Both the position numbers and the translations under genes were made by a program. Positions 26,379 through 36,000 of a stretch of 64,000 nucleotides of DNA are shown one piece after another. The notes under the pieces were generated by a model. The model was not told the origin of the DNA. It made no database searches and saw only the letters and a list, made by a program, of their open reading frames with translations. Source of the stretch: Sphingobacteriales bacterium 50-39 (lineage in GTDB: Bacteria; Bacteroidota; Bacteroidia; Chitinophagales; Chitinophagaceae); assembly GCA_001898505.1 (NCBI GenBank), contig MKTZ01000008.1:1-64000 (forward strand). Direction: 5' to 3'. Numbering within the stretch: position 1 is the stretch's first letter; each line of letters begins with the position of its first letter.

Positions 26379-27005
26379 ATGAGTTTCTTTGAATGGCTGG
26401 ATCATATCGACAAATTCCTGTTCACGCTGATACAGCATGATACGGACAATGCCGTGCTCGATGTCGTGATGCCAGTCCTCCGCGATCCGTATACCTGGGC
26501 GCCCTTCTATGTATTTATGTTATATTACTGTCTGCGTAAGGGGCAGCAGCATGCATGGATCTTTATAGCCCTCAGCCTGGTGACATTCGCCATCACCGAC
26601 AGTCTCACTGCGCAAATAATGAAACCTTTTTTTGGAAGGCTCCGGCCCTGTCATGATCCTGATATGGCGCAAACGATAAGGATGGTAATAGATTGCGGCG
26701 GGCTGTATTCCATGCCTTCCTCTCATGCGGCTAACCATTTCGGGCTGGCGGCGTTCTGGTATTATGCAATTAGAATTATGACAGGGAAGAAATGGTGGTG
26801 GCTGTACTGGTGGGCCGGCGCCGTATGCTACGCCCAGATCTATGTGGGCAAGCACTATCCTTTCGACATTCTTGCAGGCGCCTGTACAGGACTGCTGGCC
26901 GGCTACGGCATGTCCCGTATATTCGCCTATCTGTGGGAAAAACGCAGCCATCGCAATCTGGACTTTATCAGATGGTTTAAAAAAGTACCCGGTAACACAA
27001 ATTGA
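26379..27005 (+). CDS. PAP2 superfamily membrane phosphatase
   Basis: This 208-residue inner-membrane phosphatase has the three PAP2 motifs: KPFFGRLRP (K-x6-RP), PSSHAANH (a PSGH variant) and YVGKHYPFDIL (R/x-H-x3-D). I start it at the ATG at 26379; the longer frame has a non-hydrophobic leader. It probably acts on undecaprenyl pyrophosphate or lipid A phosphates on the periplasmic side. Its stop overlaps the start of the GT39 gene (TGATG), so the two are coupled. Confidence 0.87.
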   Translation: MSFFEWLDHIDKFLFTLIQHDTDNAVLDVVMPVLRDPYTWAPFYVFMLYYCLRKGQQHAWIFIALSLVTFAITDSLTAQIMKPFFGRLRPCHDPDMAQTIRMVIDCGGLYSMPSSHAANHFGLAAFWYYAIRIMTGKKWWWLYWWAGAVCYAQIYVGKHYPFDILAGACTGLLAGYGMSRIFAYLWEKRSHRNLDFIRWFKKVPGNTN

Positions 27006-28717
27006 TGCTCGATACGAATAGCCGTCCTTTGGAAGCGTTTCTTGACAAATGGTTTGTCCGTCTGCTGATACCTGCTATCATCATCAATGCCAGCGGTCTG
27101 TTCATCCACATCATCGAGCCGGATGGCGCTCTTTATGCTACTATCTCCCGCACGATGGCCGAGACCGGCGATTTCATTCGTCTGCGAGTGGAGGGAAAGG
27201 ACTGGCTCGACAAACCTCATTTCCCTTTCTGGATGGCGGCTCTCAGCATGCGGGTCTTTGGTATCAACAGTTTTGCCTACAAATTGCCTGCGTTGCTTTT
27301 TTGGGCAGCCGGTGGATGGTATGTATACCGGCTGGGCATGGAGTTGTATGGTCGATCGGCGGCGCGATTGAGTGTGCTCGTGTATGTGTCCGCGGCGCAT
27401 TTAGTCATTTCCAATAATGATGTGCGCGCCGAGCCGTATCTCACGGGGCTTGTCATCGGAGCTGTGTATCATTTTTACCGGAGTTCCCGTGAGGGTGTGA
27501 ATTGGCATCTTGTGGCCGGGTCGTTGCTGGCCGCCTGCGCTATGATGACCAAGGGGCCATTTGTGCTGGTGACTGTTGGGGGCGGGTTCCTGCTGGATTG
27601 GGTTGTTGGGAAAGAGTGGGAGCAGTTTCGGATTAGGGGTGAGAGAGCGGGTATGGTACGCTGGTTGATAGCGCTATTGCTCATCGGCATCTTTATTATC
27701 CCGGAGATCTATTGTCTCTATGTCCAGTTCGATCTTCATCCGGAGAAAAAAATATTTGGCCGCACGGGTGTGTCGGGCATCCGGTGGTTCTTTTGGGACA
27801 GTCAGTTTGGGCGGTTTTTTAATTCGGGTCCTATCAAGGGTAGTGGTGATCCTTTCTTTTATTTCCATACGTTGCTTTGGGCGTTTTTGCCGTGGTCGCT
27901 GTTGCTGTATGGGGCCGTGTTCCGGAAGATCAGGGGACTGGGACGGAGAACGATACCCGGGGATCAGATCTGTCTGGGGGCGGCTGTACTTAGTTTTGCG
28001 ATGTTCTCGCTATCCAGGTTCCAATTACCGTATTACCTGAATATCCTTTTCCCCTTTTTTTCCATATTGACGGCAGTTTATCTGCTGGACATCCGGCGCG
28101 GGGTGACGATCCGGGTCGTTGCTATCGTACAGGGGGTCATTAGCGTGCTGTTACCAGTGCTAGTACTATTGCTCTGCTGGTTGTTCCATTTTCCAGGCTG
28201 GATATATTGGGCGGGGGGCGTGCTGATATTATCGATCCTGTCTTTTTATTTTTTTCGGGGGAGTACCGTGCAGGCGGCGGTGGGGCGAAGCTGCTGGGCG
28301 GCGTTAATTGTATACCTGTTCGTCAATTGCTCTCTTTATCCATCGATGCTGCGTTATCAGGCTGGGATGGAGGCGGCGGAGTATATCCGGCAGGAGATGG
28401 GGCCGGCTGGCGCCCGGGGACCGAGGCCGGCTGTGGTATATCTTCCCGCGGAAGGGCCGGTGAGTTATTCTCTCGAATTTTATGCGCCCTGTTCTGTTCA
28501 GCGAATAGAGCGGGACAGCCTGGCGGCAGTGTTGAGGACAGGACCGGCGCTGGTCTTTGTGTCATCCAGGGACACCGTATTGCGGAAGCTATACCAGGTA
28601 CAGACCGTTGGATCGTTCCAGAATTTTCATGTAAGCCAGCTCACAGGGGAATTTGTGAATTACCGGACCCGTGAGCAGAGTTTGGAATGGTTCGAGCTCG
28701 TGTGGGCCAGATTTTGA
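27005..28717 (+). CDS. GT39/ArnT-like integral membrane glycosyltransferase
   Basis: This 570-residue GT-C fold protein has about 11-12 membrane helices. The catalytic Asp lies in the first periplasmic loop (EPDGALYATISRTMAETGD). It is followed by the family-typical GKDWLDKPHFPFWMAALSMRVFG and MTKGPFVLVTVGGGFLLDW. Relatives transfer sugars from polyprenyl phosphate to lipid A (ArnT) or proteins (PMT). The coupled PAP2 gene upstream supports a role in lipid A or envelope glycolipid modification (inference). Acceptor and donor are unknown. Confidence 0.85.
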   Translation: MLDTNSRPLEAFLDKWFVRLLIPAIIINASGLFIHIIEPDGALYATISRTMAETGDFIRLRVEGKDWLDKPHFPFWMAALSMRVFGINSFAYKLPALLFWAAGGWYVYRLGMELYGRSAARLSVLVYVSAAHLVISNNDVRAEPYLTGLVIGAVYHFYRSSREGVNWHLVAGSLLAACAMMTKGPFVLVTVGGGFLLDWVVGKEWEQFRIRGERAGMVRWLIALLLIGIFIIPEIYCLYVQFDLHPEKKIFGRTGVSGIRWFFWDSQFGRFFNSGPIKGSGDPFFYFHTLLWAFLPWSLLLYGAVFRKIRGLGRRTIPGDQICLGAAVLSFAMFSLSRFQLPYYLNILFPFFSILTAVYLLDIRRGVTIRVVAIVQGVISVLLPVLVLLLCWLFHFPGWIYWAGGVLILSILSFYFFRGSTVQAAVGRSCWAALIVYLFVNCSLYPSMLRYQAGMEAAEYIRQEMGPAGARGPRPAVVYLPAEGPVSYSLEFYAPCSVQRIERDSLAAVLRTGPALVFVSSRDTVLRKLYQVQTVGSFQNFHVSQLTGEFVNYRTREQSLEWFELVWARF

Positions 28718-28736
28718 TTATCTTCGGGTGCTTAGT

Positions 28737-29228
28737 ATGGATGAGATTGTAATAATCCCTTTTGATAAAGTTTATCTTCAGGACCTTGCCCGCATGGTCC
28801 TCAACATCCAGCAAAATGAGTTTGGCATACCAATCACGCTGGAGGAGCAACCCGATCTTACAGATATCCCTGGTTTCTTCCTGGCGGGGAAGGGGAATTT
28901 TTGGCTGGCGCTCAGGAATGGCGCGGTAGTGGGTTGTATTGCCCTGAAGGACATCGGAAATGGACGGGGAGCGTTGAGAAAAATGTTTGTGGATGCCCGT
29001 TACAGGGGTAAACAATATGGCGTTGGCCAGGGTCTGCTCGATATATTGCTGGCCTGGGCGCGTGAAAAAGGTTTTTTGGAAATACTGTTGGGCACCACGG
29101 ACAAATTCCTGGCGGCACACCGCTTTTATGAAAAGAATGGATTTGTCACCACTCCCAAAAGCAGCCTCCCCCAGGAATTCCCTGTTGCGTCCGTGGACAG
29201 TATCTTCTACAGTCTATTGATTACATAA
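28737..29228 (+). CDS. GNAT family N-acetyltransferase
   Basis: This 163-residue cytoplasmic acyl-CoA-dependent N-acetyltransferase has the strand-4 core VGCIALKDIG, motif A in ALRKMFVDARYRGKQYGVG (the R/Q-x-x-G-x-G pyrophosphate loop is YRGKQYGVGQ) and motif B with AHRFYEKNGF. The ATG at 28737 is chosen; the frame upstream overlaps the GT39 gene. Its 3' end overlaps the convergent DinB gene by 8 bp. Substrate unknown. Confidence 0.85.
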   Translation: MDEIVIIPFDKVYLQDLARMVLNIQQNEFGIPITLEEQPDLTDIPGFFLAGKGNFWLALRNGAVVGCIALKDIGNGRGALRKMFVDARYRGKQYGVGQGLLDILLAWAREKGFLEILLGTTDKFLAAHRFYEKNGFVTTPKSSLPQEFPVASVDSIFYSLLIT

Positions 29229-29721
29229 AGTCCCCTTCATCGGCGCTGGGGCCATAGCTGCCGGGGATAGGCACATCCAGCAGCCGGAGAAATACTCCCA
29301 GCTGAGCCCTGTGATGCACGATCTGGCAATAGGCCATGCGAACGATCTCCCCTTTTGTTGCCACCTGGTATACCTGGTCCCCGTTGCGCAGGGTCCAATC
29401 TTCAGACAGTGTCTCTTCGGCTGTCTTTGACAAGCTCTCCCGTCCTTTGACGAGGTTACGATCAAAATATTCCAGCAGCTCGGATGTGTTGGAAACCGTC
29501 TCCGGAGCATATCCGTTATTGGCGAAATCCAGTTCGTCCGTGGTTACCGCCATATCGACCCAACTGGGCAGCTCGGCCACATGAGTAGCCAGGCGCTGGA
29601 GCGTCATGCTCTTTTGATGGGGTTGCCAGTCAAATTTTTCGGAAGGTACGCGTTCCAGCATTTTACGGGTAGTGAGCGCTTCCTGGTCCATTTCTTTTAG
29701 TAACAGTTCGATGGTTGACAT
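29221..29721 (-). CDS. DinB family protein
   Basis: This 166-residue four-helix-bundle protein of the DinB/YfiT-like family is a putative metal-dependent enzyme. It begins MSTIELLLKEMDQEALTTRKML at the ATG at 29721. Potential metal ligands are His in LQRLATHVAELPSW and in AYCQIVHHRAQLGVFLRL, the usual DinB arrangement. Family members include bacillithiol- or mycothiol-dependent transferases; the role here is unknown. Confidence 0.85.
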   Translation of the reverse strand: MSTIELLLKEMDQEALTTRKMLERVPSEKFDWQPHQKSMTLQRLATHVAELPSWVDMAVTTDELDFANNGYAPETVSNTSELLEYFDRNLVKGRESLSKTAEETLSEDWTLRNGDQVYQVATKGEIVRMAYCQIVHHRAQLGVFLRLLDVPIPGSYGPSADEGDFM

Positions 29722-29744
29722 AAAATTGGTTTTTTGGTTGATGG

Positions 29745-29761
29745 ACGGACCTGTGGTCCGT
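29745..29761. repeat. Short palindromic hairpin, ACCTGTGGT core
   Basis: ACGGACC and GGTCCGT form a perfect 7-bp stem around TGT, followed by TTTG. It lies just upstream of the DinB gene. It is the counterpart of the hairpins at 3984-4000 and 13433-13449. Confidence 0.55.
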
Positions 29762-29882
29762 TTTGTAAAGTAACCACCGGCGAGTGACAGCAGTATGTCA
29801 GCAGGATTGACAATTTTTTGGAGAATGGCAGGAGACCTGCTGTGCACGAGCTAACATGCAGTTAACAATTGCTTAATTTTTG

Positions 29883-30365
29883 AACAGCTTGTTGTACAAT
29901 ACTTTTGTGAACACCGGGGACAGCGCCCGTATACAGGCTTATTTTGCCAAGAATCCAAATAATGCCTCCCAATCCGACATTCGTATCGGGCGCCAATAAG
30001 GGCCTTATCAAGGCCCGGCTTATCACCTATGCCGAGCAGGAGTTTATCCTGGCCGAGGCGGCCGTAAAGGGCTTTATTGGGGGGACTGCCCAGACCTATT
30101 ATAACAACGGTGTCACCGGCGCCTTTGCCGAGATCGGGATCACGGACGCCACCGGTCCGAACTACCTGGGGCATAATGGAGTAACGTTTGACAATTCCAC
30201 TACCGCGGCGTCTTTGCAGCAGATAATCACGCAGAAATGGCTATCCCTACGCGGTTCCTATACCCTACGGATGAGGTCACCATCAATGCTTAGCATTACA
30301 AGACCGAGGTGGCCAATATGGGTGGGACCGAGATAACGACCTATAAAGCCTGGTGGGAGAAATAG
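29883..30365 (+). pseudogene. Decayed susD/ragB-like gene fragment
   Basis: Only the C-terminal part of a SusD-like nutrient-binding lipoprotein remains, spread over three frames. Frame one (from about 29883) reads LLYNTFVNTG and on to SDIRIG. Ignoring the C at 29991 moves to frame two, which reads ANKGLIKARLITYAEQEFIL, then AEAAVKGFIGG and LQQIITQKWLS. From about 30243 a third frame gives IPTRFLYPTDEVTINA, a TAG stop (30291-30293), and HYKTEVANMGG to KAWWEK before the final TAG. LxxxAEAxxxG, the QKW stretch, LYPxxE and the terminal WW are SusD hallmarks. The segment between QKW and the LYP motif is deleted, and no start or susC partner survives. Confidence 0.75.
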
Positions 30366-30413
30366 GGCGGGCGAGCCCGCTTGGAAATAAGGGTTTCCCG
30401 GTGAAAACTTAAC

Positions 30414-30443
30414 ATTGCGAATGTTACTTTAGTATTAATTTTG
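30414..30443 (+). promoter_or_regulatory. Promoter of the lysine-rich small protein gene
   Basis: ATTG (30414-30417), an 18-bp spacer and TAATTTTG (30436-30443, perfect TAnnTTTG) match a Bacteroidota promoter. The ATG follows 33 bp later. Confidence 0.55.
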
Positions 30444-30476
30444 TGTTACCTAATTATTAACACAAACATTATTCTT

Positions 30477-30752
30477 ATGAGTCAACAGGAGACGGTGACG
30501 GAAACTACCCCTAATAAGAAGCAGGTTCGTAAGGAGCTTGCGGAGAAGCTGACAGGGGCTTTGGCAGAATATAAACAGGAGCTTGGCGAAAAGAAGTTGG
30601 CTAACCGCGTTAAGGAGGTCAGTAAGCTTATCAGCCGCGACCTGCTGAAGATCAGCAAGAAAAAGCAGCATAACAAAAACAATGCAGCCAAAAAGACCCG
30701 CACAAAAGCAAAGGCTGAAAAAGGTGCGAAGGCAAAGGTTGAAAAAAAATAG
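30477..30752 (+). CDS. Small lysine-rich basic protein
   Basis: The 91-residue protein has a predicted helical N-terminal half (KKQVRKELAEKLTGALAEYK) and a strongly basic Lys/Ala-rich tail (AAKKTRTKAKAEKGAKAKVE). The tail resembles histone-H1-like C-termini found in some bacterial nucleic-acid-binding proteins. I infer DNA or RNA binding from charge only. It has its own promoter upstream and a clear intrinsic terminator 24 bp after the stop, so it is a compact stand-alone gene, probably well expressed. Confidence 0.7.
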   Translation: MSQQETVTETTPNKKQVRKELAEKLTGALAEYKQELGEKKLANRVKEVSKLISRDLLKISKKKQHNKNNAAKKTRTKAKAEKGAKAKVEKK

Positions 30753-30775
30753 GTTTATCTTAAAGATTACTTCAT

Positions 30776-30806
30776 CGTCCCGGTAAACCACCGGGACGTT
30801 TTGTTT
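30776..30806 (+). terminator. Intrinsic terminator
   Basis: CGTCCCGGT and ACCGGGACG form a perfect 9-bp stem around AAACC, followed by TTTTGTTT. It ends the transcript of the lysine-rich protein gene. Confidence 0.85.
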
Positions 30807-30837
30807 GTTACCCCTTCGTTATAGAAAAGTAACTTTG
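30804..30837 (+). promoter_or_regulatory. Candidate promoter with a leader hairpin
   Basis: TTTG (30804-30807), a 22-bp spacer and TAACTTTG (30830-30837) match the promoter consensus for the acidic protein gene at 30921. The roughly 75-nt leader contains AACGGAGC/GCTCCGTT followed by TTAG, a hairpin that could attenuate or stabilise the transcript. Confidence 0.45.
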
Positions 30838-30920
30838 GGGTACCAAACATTTAATGTTGGGAACGGAGCGGGGCTCCGTTTTAGTTGTAGTTTAGTTTTA
30901 GAAATCTAAAATGAACCACT

Positions 30921-31208
30921 ATGTCCACCTTCGGAGATTTAAAACCAGACACTTATTACCTGATCCAGGTCGATGATGAGAGTGATATCGAGCTTGTATC
31001 CGTCCTGATGTCCACCAAGGAGACAGTGTTGCTGCGTAGCTATCTGCCTCAGGCCGAAGACTTCTTCCAATATAAGGATGAGATGGTCTACAAGCTGGTG
31101 GAGGAGTTCGATCAGGAAACTGCTGAACAGTTCCAGTCCCTTTACCAGGAGGATGTGCAGGAAGAGCAGCAGGAGTACTTCGAATTCGAAGAGGACGAGG
31201 AGGAATAA
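30921..31208 (+). CDS. Small acidic protein, function unknown
   Basis: The 95-residue protein starts MSTFGDLKPDTYYLIQVDDE. It has a folded-looking N-terminal part of about 60 residues and an extremely acidic tail (EEQQEYFEFEEDEEE). There is no signal peptide, so it is presumably cytoplasmic. I do not recognise the family. It follows the lysine-rich protein gene but has its own promoter. Confidence 0.65.
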   Translation: MSTFGDLKPDTYYLIQVDDESDIELVSVLMSTKETVLLRSYLPQAEDFFQYKDEMVYKLVEEFDQETAEQFQSLYQEDVQEEQQEYFEFEEDEEE

Positions 31209-31246
31209 CGGGACCTTAACGTATTTTTTTCTATCTTAGCACCGCT

Positions 31247-31618
31247 ATGCGAGCGGGAAGGTATAGTATTATAGTTGGGATACTGGTTCTGATTGCCGGC
31301 CTGGTAAAGGGCTCGCATCCTCATGTACATCCCGCGCCCGGGGGTAGTCATTCGGAAATGGCTGTGCGACGTGCTGTGCAGCACGCTTCACTTGTACTAC
31401 ACCATGTAGCAGCATCCGGCGAGACTTCAGATCGTACCAAACATAAAGAGAAGCGACATGGCAAGTCACTGGTGAGCCAGGCCATCGTTGCCGACTGCCC
31501 TATCACGATCCTTCCGGATTTTACCTATTGTCATCGTCATTACTCTCTTTTTCTTCCCGGCGGGTGTACCCGTCAATTCATCGGTAATTTTTCTCTTCGC
31601 GGCCCTCCTGTGTGCTGA
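31247..31618 (+). CDS. Small exported His/Cys-containing protein upstream of an RND operon
   Basis: The 123-residue protein has an N-terminal hydrophobic segment (YSIIVGILVLIAGLVKG) and a His-rich start to the mature part (SHPHVHPAPGGSH). Cysteines occur at DCPI, TYCHRHY, GGCT and the very C-terminus. It precedes the tolC-RND-adaptor genes on the same strand with a 52-bp gap. Short exported proteins with His and Cys are often found in front of heavy-metal RND efflux operons in Bacteroidota; I cannot confirm that family here. Confidence 0.5.
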   Translation: MRAGRYSIIVGILVLIAGLVKGSHPHVHPAPGGSHSEMAVRRAVQHASLVLHHVAASGETSDRTKHKEKRHGKSLVSQAIVADCPITILPDFTYCHRHYSLFLPGGCTRQFIGNFSLRGPPVC

Positions 31619-31670
31619 TCGAATCAGTCTTTATAGAAATTTCGATTAGTACACTTCACTTATTTAATTT

Positions 31671-33059
31671 ATGTATGAACGTATCTTGAAAAGGATGTCC
31701 TTCCTTTTCGTTCTGGTCCTGCACGGTGTGGTGCAGGGGCAGCGTCTTCCATTGAACAAAGCGATCTCCCTTACCCTTGCGAACTATCCGTCCATTCGCG
31801 CCCGTGAAGCGCAGGTGCGTTCGGGCATGGCTTCTGTGGTCGAGACCAGGGACAGGCGGCTGCCTTCTCTGAATCTTTTCGAGCAGGTGGATGCGGGTAC
31901 CAGCAATAACCTGGGAGCTGCCTATTTTTCGGGGGGCATTGTGCCTTCTGTCTCTGGTGTGAGCGCCCGTCCTGAGAGCATCGGTACTGTTTCCACGGGT
32001 AATATAGGCGTGGCCTATCTCCAATGGCAGGCCACCAATTTCGGCGGATATAAGGCCGGCATACGGGAGGCTTATTCCAGGCTAAAGGTCGATAGTATGG
32101 ATCTGGGGAGAGAGCGATTCTATCTTTCCGGCATCGTTCTGCAATCTTACCTGGATCTCATCAGGAACTATGAGTTGAGTCTTATTCAGCTGGAGAATCT
32201 CCGGCGGGCCGATACCATTCGTCTGGCCATCAGAAATTATGTGGTCAGCGGGATGCGTCCGGGTGTCGACAGCAGTCTGGCGGAAGCGGAGTATTCGAAG
32301 GCCCAGCTTACTTACCTCGATATATACAATAGCTATAAGCAATCCAAAGTGCAATTGTCGTTGCTCACCAGCCTGGACACTACGGCCATTGGTCCCGAGC
32401 TAAGCAATGACAGTCTGCTGCTTGGGGCCTTGAGTTCCCGGAGCTACCAGGACAGCGTCCGAAGCCATCATCCTTTCCTGGATTATTTCCATTCCATCTA
32501 TGAGAACAGCCAGGCCAGGGAGCAGCTGATCCGCAAGTCGTATATGCCAAAGCTATATGTATTGGCGGCAGGATGGGTGAAGGGGTCTAGCATCAACCCG
32601 AATGGTACGCTGGATAAAGACCTTGGCACCGGGCTGGGCTATTCGCGATCCAACTATCTCTTTGGATTGGGGATTACCTATGACCTGTTCGACCTAAGGA
32701 GAGAAAAGGACAGGCTGAATGTTCAGCAATATCAGACCGAGGCTGCGCTCCATAATTATGAGGAGCAGGAGCAGAGCCTTAAAAATGCCGACCTGCAGGC
32801 TGCGGTGAATCTTCGTACGGCTGTCGATAAGTTTAATGAGATCCCTATCCAGCTGTCTGCCGCCAGCGATGCTTACCGGCAGCGTCTTACGCAGTACAAT
32901 GCCGGCCTTTCGAACATCATCGATCTTACCAATGCATTGTATGTGTTGAACCGTGCCCAGACGGACCTGATCAATACGAAGGATGGGGTTTGGAGAGCGA
33001 TCGTGCAGAAGGCCTATGCCGACAATGGCATCAATCAACTTTTATCTATTCTAAATTAA
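31671..33059 (+). CDS. TolC-family outer-membrane efflux protein
   Basis: This 462-residue outer-membrane channel of a tripartite pump has a signal peptide (FLFVLVLHGVVQGQ). It is followed by the two OEP repeats, for example LPLNKAISLTLANYPSIRAR at the start and YRQRLTQYNAGLSNIIDLTNA near the end. Long helices alternate with beta-strand segments such as YSRSNYLFGLGITYDLFDL. It is the first pump gene, 7 bp ahead of the RND permease. Confidence 0.9.
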   Translation: MYERILKRMSFLFVLVLHGVVQGQRLPLNKAISLTLANYPSIRAREAQVRSGMASVVETRDRRLPSLNLFEQVDAGTSNNLGAAYFSGGIVPSVSGVSARPESIGTVSTGNIGVAYLQWQATNFGGYKAGIREAYSRLKVDSMDLGRERFYLSGIVLQSYLDLIRNYELSLIQLENLRRADTIRLAIRNYVVSGMRPGVDSSLAEAEYSKAQLTYLDIYNSYKQSKVQLSLLTSLDTTAIGPELSNDSLLLGALSSRSYQDSVRSHHPFLDYFHSIYENSQAREQLIRKSYMPKLYVLAAGWVKGSSINPNGTLDKDLGTGLGYSRSNYLFGLGITYDLFDLRREKDRLNVQQYQTEAALHNYEEQEQSLKNADLQAAVNLRTAVDKFNEIPIQLSAASDAYRQRLTQYNAGLSNIIDLTNALYVLNRAQTDLINTKDGVWRAIVQKAYADNGINQLLSILN

Positions 33060-33066
33060 TTATAGC

Positions 33067-36000
33067 ATGTCATTAGTGTCTTCGGGATTAAAGAAGCCGA
33101 TTGCCGTGATCGTGATCACCCTTGGGGTGCTGCTGTTCTCGGTGATGGCCATTTTTACCATCCCTATCGATATATTTCCGAAGCTGAACCTGCCGACCAT
33201 TTATGTGATCGAGCCTTACGGCGGTATGTCGGCGCAGCAGATGGAAGGGTTCTTTGCCACCCGCATGCAGGATCAGTTCCTTTATGTCAATGGTATCAAG
33301 AACATCGAGAGTAAGAATATACAGGGTATCAGTATTATCAAGCTTACATTTTATGAGACTACCGATATGGCCGAGGCATCCGCGCAGGTGGCTCTGCAGG
33401 TGAATCGTGCGTCCGCCTTTTTCCCGCCCGGCGCCCTGCCGCCTCAGGTAGTGCGTTTCGATGCGTCCAGTCTGCCCGTGGGCGAGTTGGTATTCAGCAG
33501 TCCGACACGTAGTCTGAAGGATATTTATGATCTGGCGCTCACCCGGGTGAGGCCCATGTTCGCCACGGTACCCGGACTTTCGGCGCCGCCTCCTTTCGGG
33601 AGCAATGCGCGAAGTGTGATCATCAATATAGACCCCGATAAGGTGAGGGGATATAATCTTTCGCCTGACCAGGTAGTAGCGGCCATTGCAAAGAACAATT
33701 CGATGAGTCCCTCCGGGAATATCAGGATCAACAACACCATGTATGTGACCTCTTTGAATTCCCTGGAGCAGAAAGTGGATGCTTTCGATAATATTCCCGT
33801 TGTGGCGAGTGGGAACAATACCATTTTTGTCCGGGATATAGGGCATGTGTCCGATGCGGCCGACGTCACGGTCGACTATGCGCTTGTGAACGGTCGCCGT
33901 TCCGTGTATATCCCCGTTGTAAAGACCGCCGACGCTTCTACATGGGCCGTGGTGAATGGCTTGAAATCCAAGCTGCCCGAGATACAGACCTTGTTACCCG
34001 AGGATATACATGTGTCCTATGAATTCGATCAATCCGTCTTTGTCATCAATGCCGTGAAGAGCCTGATGACCGAGGGGGCGCTGGGAGCGATACTGACCGG
34101 CCTGATGGTTTTGTTGTTTCTGCAGGACTGGCGAAGCAGCCTGGTGGTGATCATTACCATACCCGTATCCGTGTTGAGCGCCGTGCTGTTGCTGAAGCTG
34201 GCCGGGCAGACGGTAAATATCATGACCCTCAGCGGTCTGGCGCTGGCGATCGGCATCCTGGTAGACCAGGCCACCGTCACCATCGAGAATATCCACCAGC
34301 ATTTGGAGATGGGTAAGCCCAAGCGACAGGCCATCTATGAAGCCTGTGAAGAGATATCTTTCCCGCTGCTGTTGATATTATTATGTATCCTGGCTGTATT
34401 TGCACCTGCCCTTATCATGACAGGCGTACCCAAGGCCATGTTCCTGCCTTTGTCGCTTGCCATCGGCTTTGCCATGATAGCTTCGTATTTTCTTGCACAG
34501 ACCCTTGTACCTATCCTGTCCAACTGGATGTTGAAGGCCGAGAGGTTTATGTACCGTCATGGTCATAAGCATGCTCATGCCGGTCTGGCGCTGGATACAG
34601 CGGAGGTGGATGAAGTAGAGCTGCATAGCAGCAATGAAAGGACCGTTCCGGAAAAGAATGACGGATTCCAGCGATTCAAGATGTGGTATACGCGGAGGGT
34701 GGAAGGTTTGATGCGTCGGCGCGGGATCACCGTGGCGCTTTATTTCATAGTCGTATTTGGCCTGGTCGGGTGGGCCTTTGTTTCCATTGGGAAAGACCTG
34801 ATGCCAAGGGTCAATACGGGTCAGTTCCAATTGCGCATCAAAGAACCCGACGGCACGCGCCTGGAAGTGACGGAGCGTAAGCTGCACGATGTGCTGGATG
34901 TTATCGACAAGCTCGTGGACGGGCATATAGCTATTACCAGCGCCTTTGTGGGGCCCGTGCCTACCAACTTCGGGTCCAGCAACCTGTATGTGTTCAACAG
35001 CGGTACGCATGAGGGCATTTTGCAGGTGAACCTGGAAGAAAGCTATAAAGTGAATATCGAGGATCTGAAAGATGCTATTCGTCAGAAGATAGCCGAACGG
35101 ATGCCCGAGATGAAAATATCCTTTGAGCCCATCGATCTTACAGAGAAGATCATGAGCCAGGGCGCGTCCACGCCTATCGAAGTGCGGGTAGCCGGACGGG
35201 ATATGAAGCAGATAGGAGGATATGCGGAGCGGCTGGCAGACAAGTTGCAAAAAGTATCTTTCCTTAGGGATGTACAGATAGCCCAGCCGTTGAAATTCCC
35301 GGTGATCAATATCAGTGTGGATCGTTTCAAGGCCGCCCAGATGGGACTCAATCTATCCGATGTGGCCCGGTCTGTGACCGCTGCTACCAGCTCCAGCCGA
35401 TATACCCAAAAGAATCTCTGGCTGGATGAGAGGACGAGCTATACTTACCAGGTACAGGTGCAGGTACCGGAATATATCATGCATGAGGTTGGCGATCTGA
35501 AGGAGATACCATTGGTGGAGGGGCAGCCGCGTCCCGTGCTGGAGGATGTGGCCACCTTTTCTGTGGACAGTCTTCCCGGGGAATATGATCGGGCAGGGCC
35601 CCGCCGGTATGTCACCGTCAGCGCCAATATATATAAGAAGGACCTGGCCTCGGCTACTGCTGCCGTGACGTCGGCGATAAAGGATATGGGCGCTCCGCCC
35701 CGTGGCCTGGTGGCGAATATCAAGGGGACATCCAGCTTGCTGGTAGAGACATTGGATGGATTGCAGAATGGACTGGCCATCGCCATCGTTGTGATCTTCT
35801 TGTTACTGGCTGCGAATTATCAATCCTTCAAGCTATCGCTGGCCGTGCTGACGACCGTGCCTGCCGTGATACTGGGTTCTCTTATAGCCCTGTTGCTTAC
35901 CAGCAGCACGCTGAACCTTCAAAGCTATATGGGGATGATCATGTCCACCGGTGTGTCCGTGGCCAATGCCATTCTTATCGTCACCAATGCGGAGAAGCTT

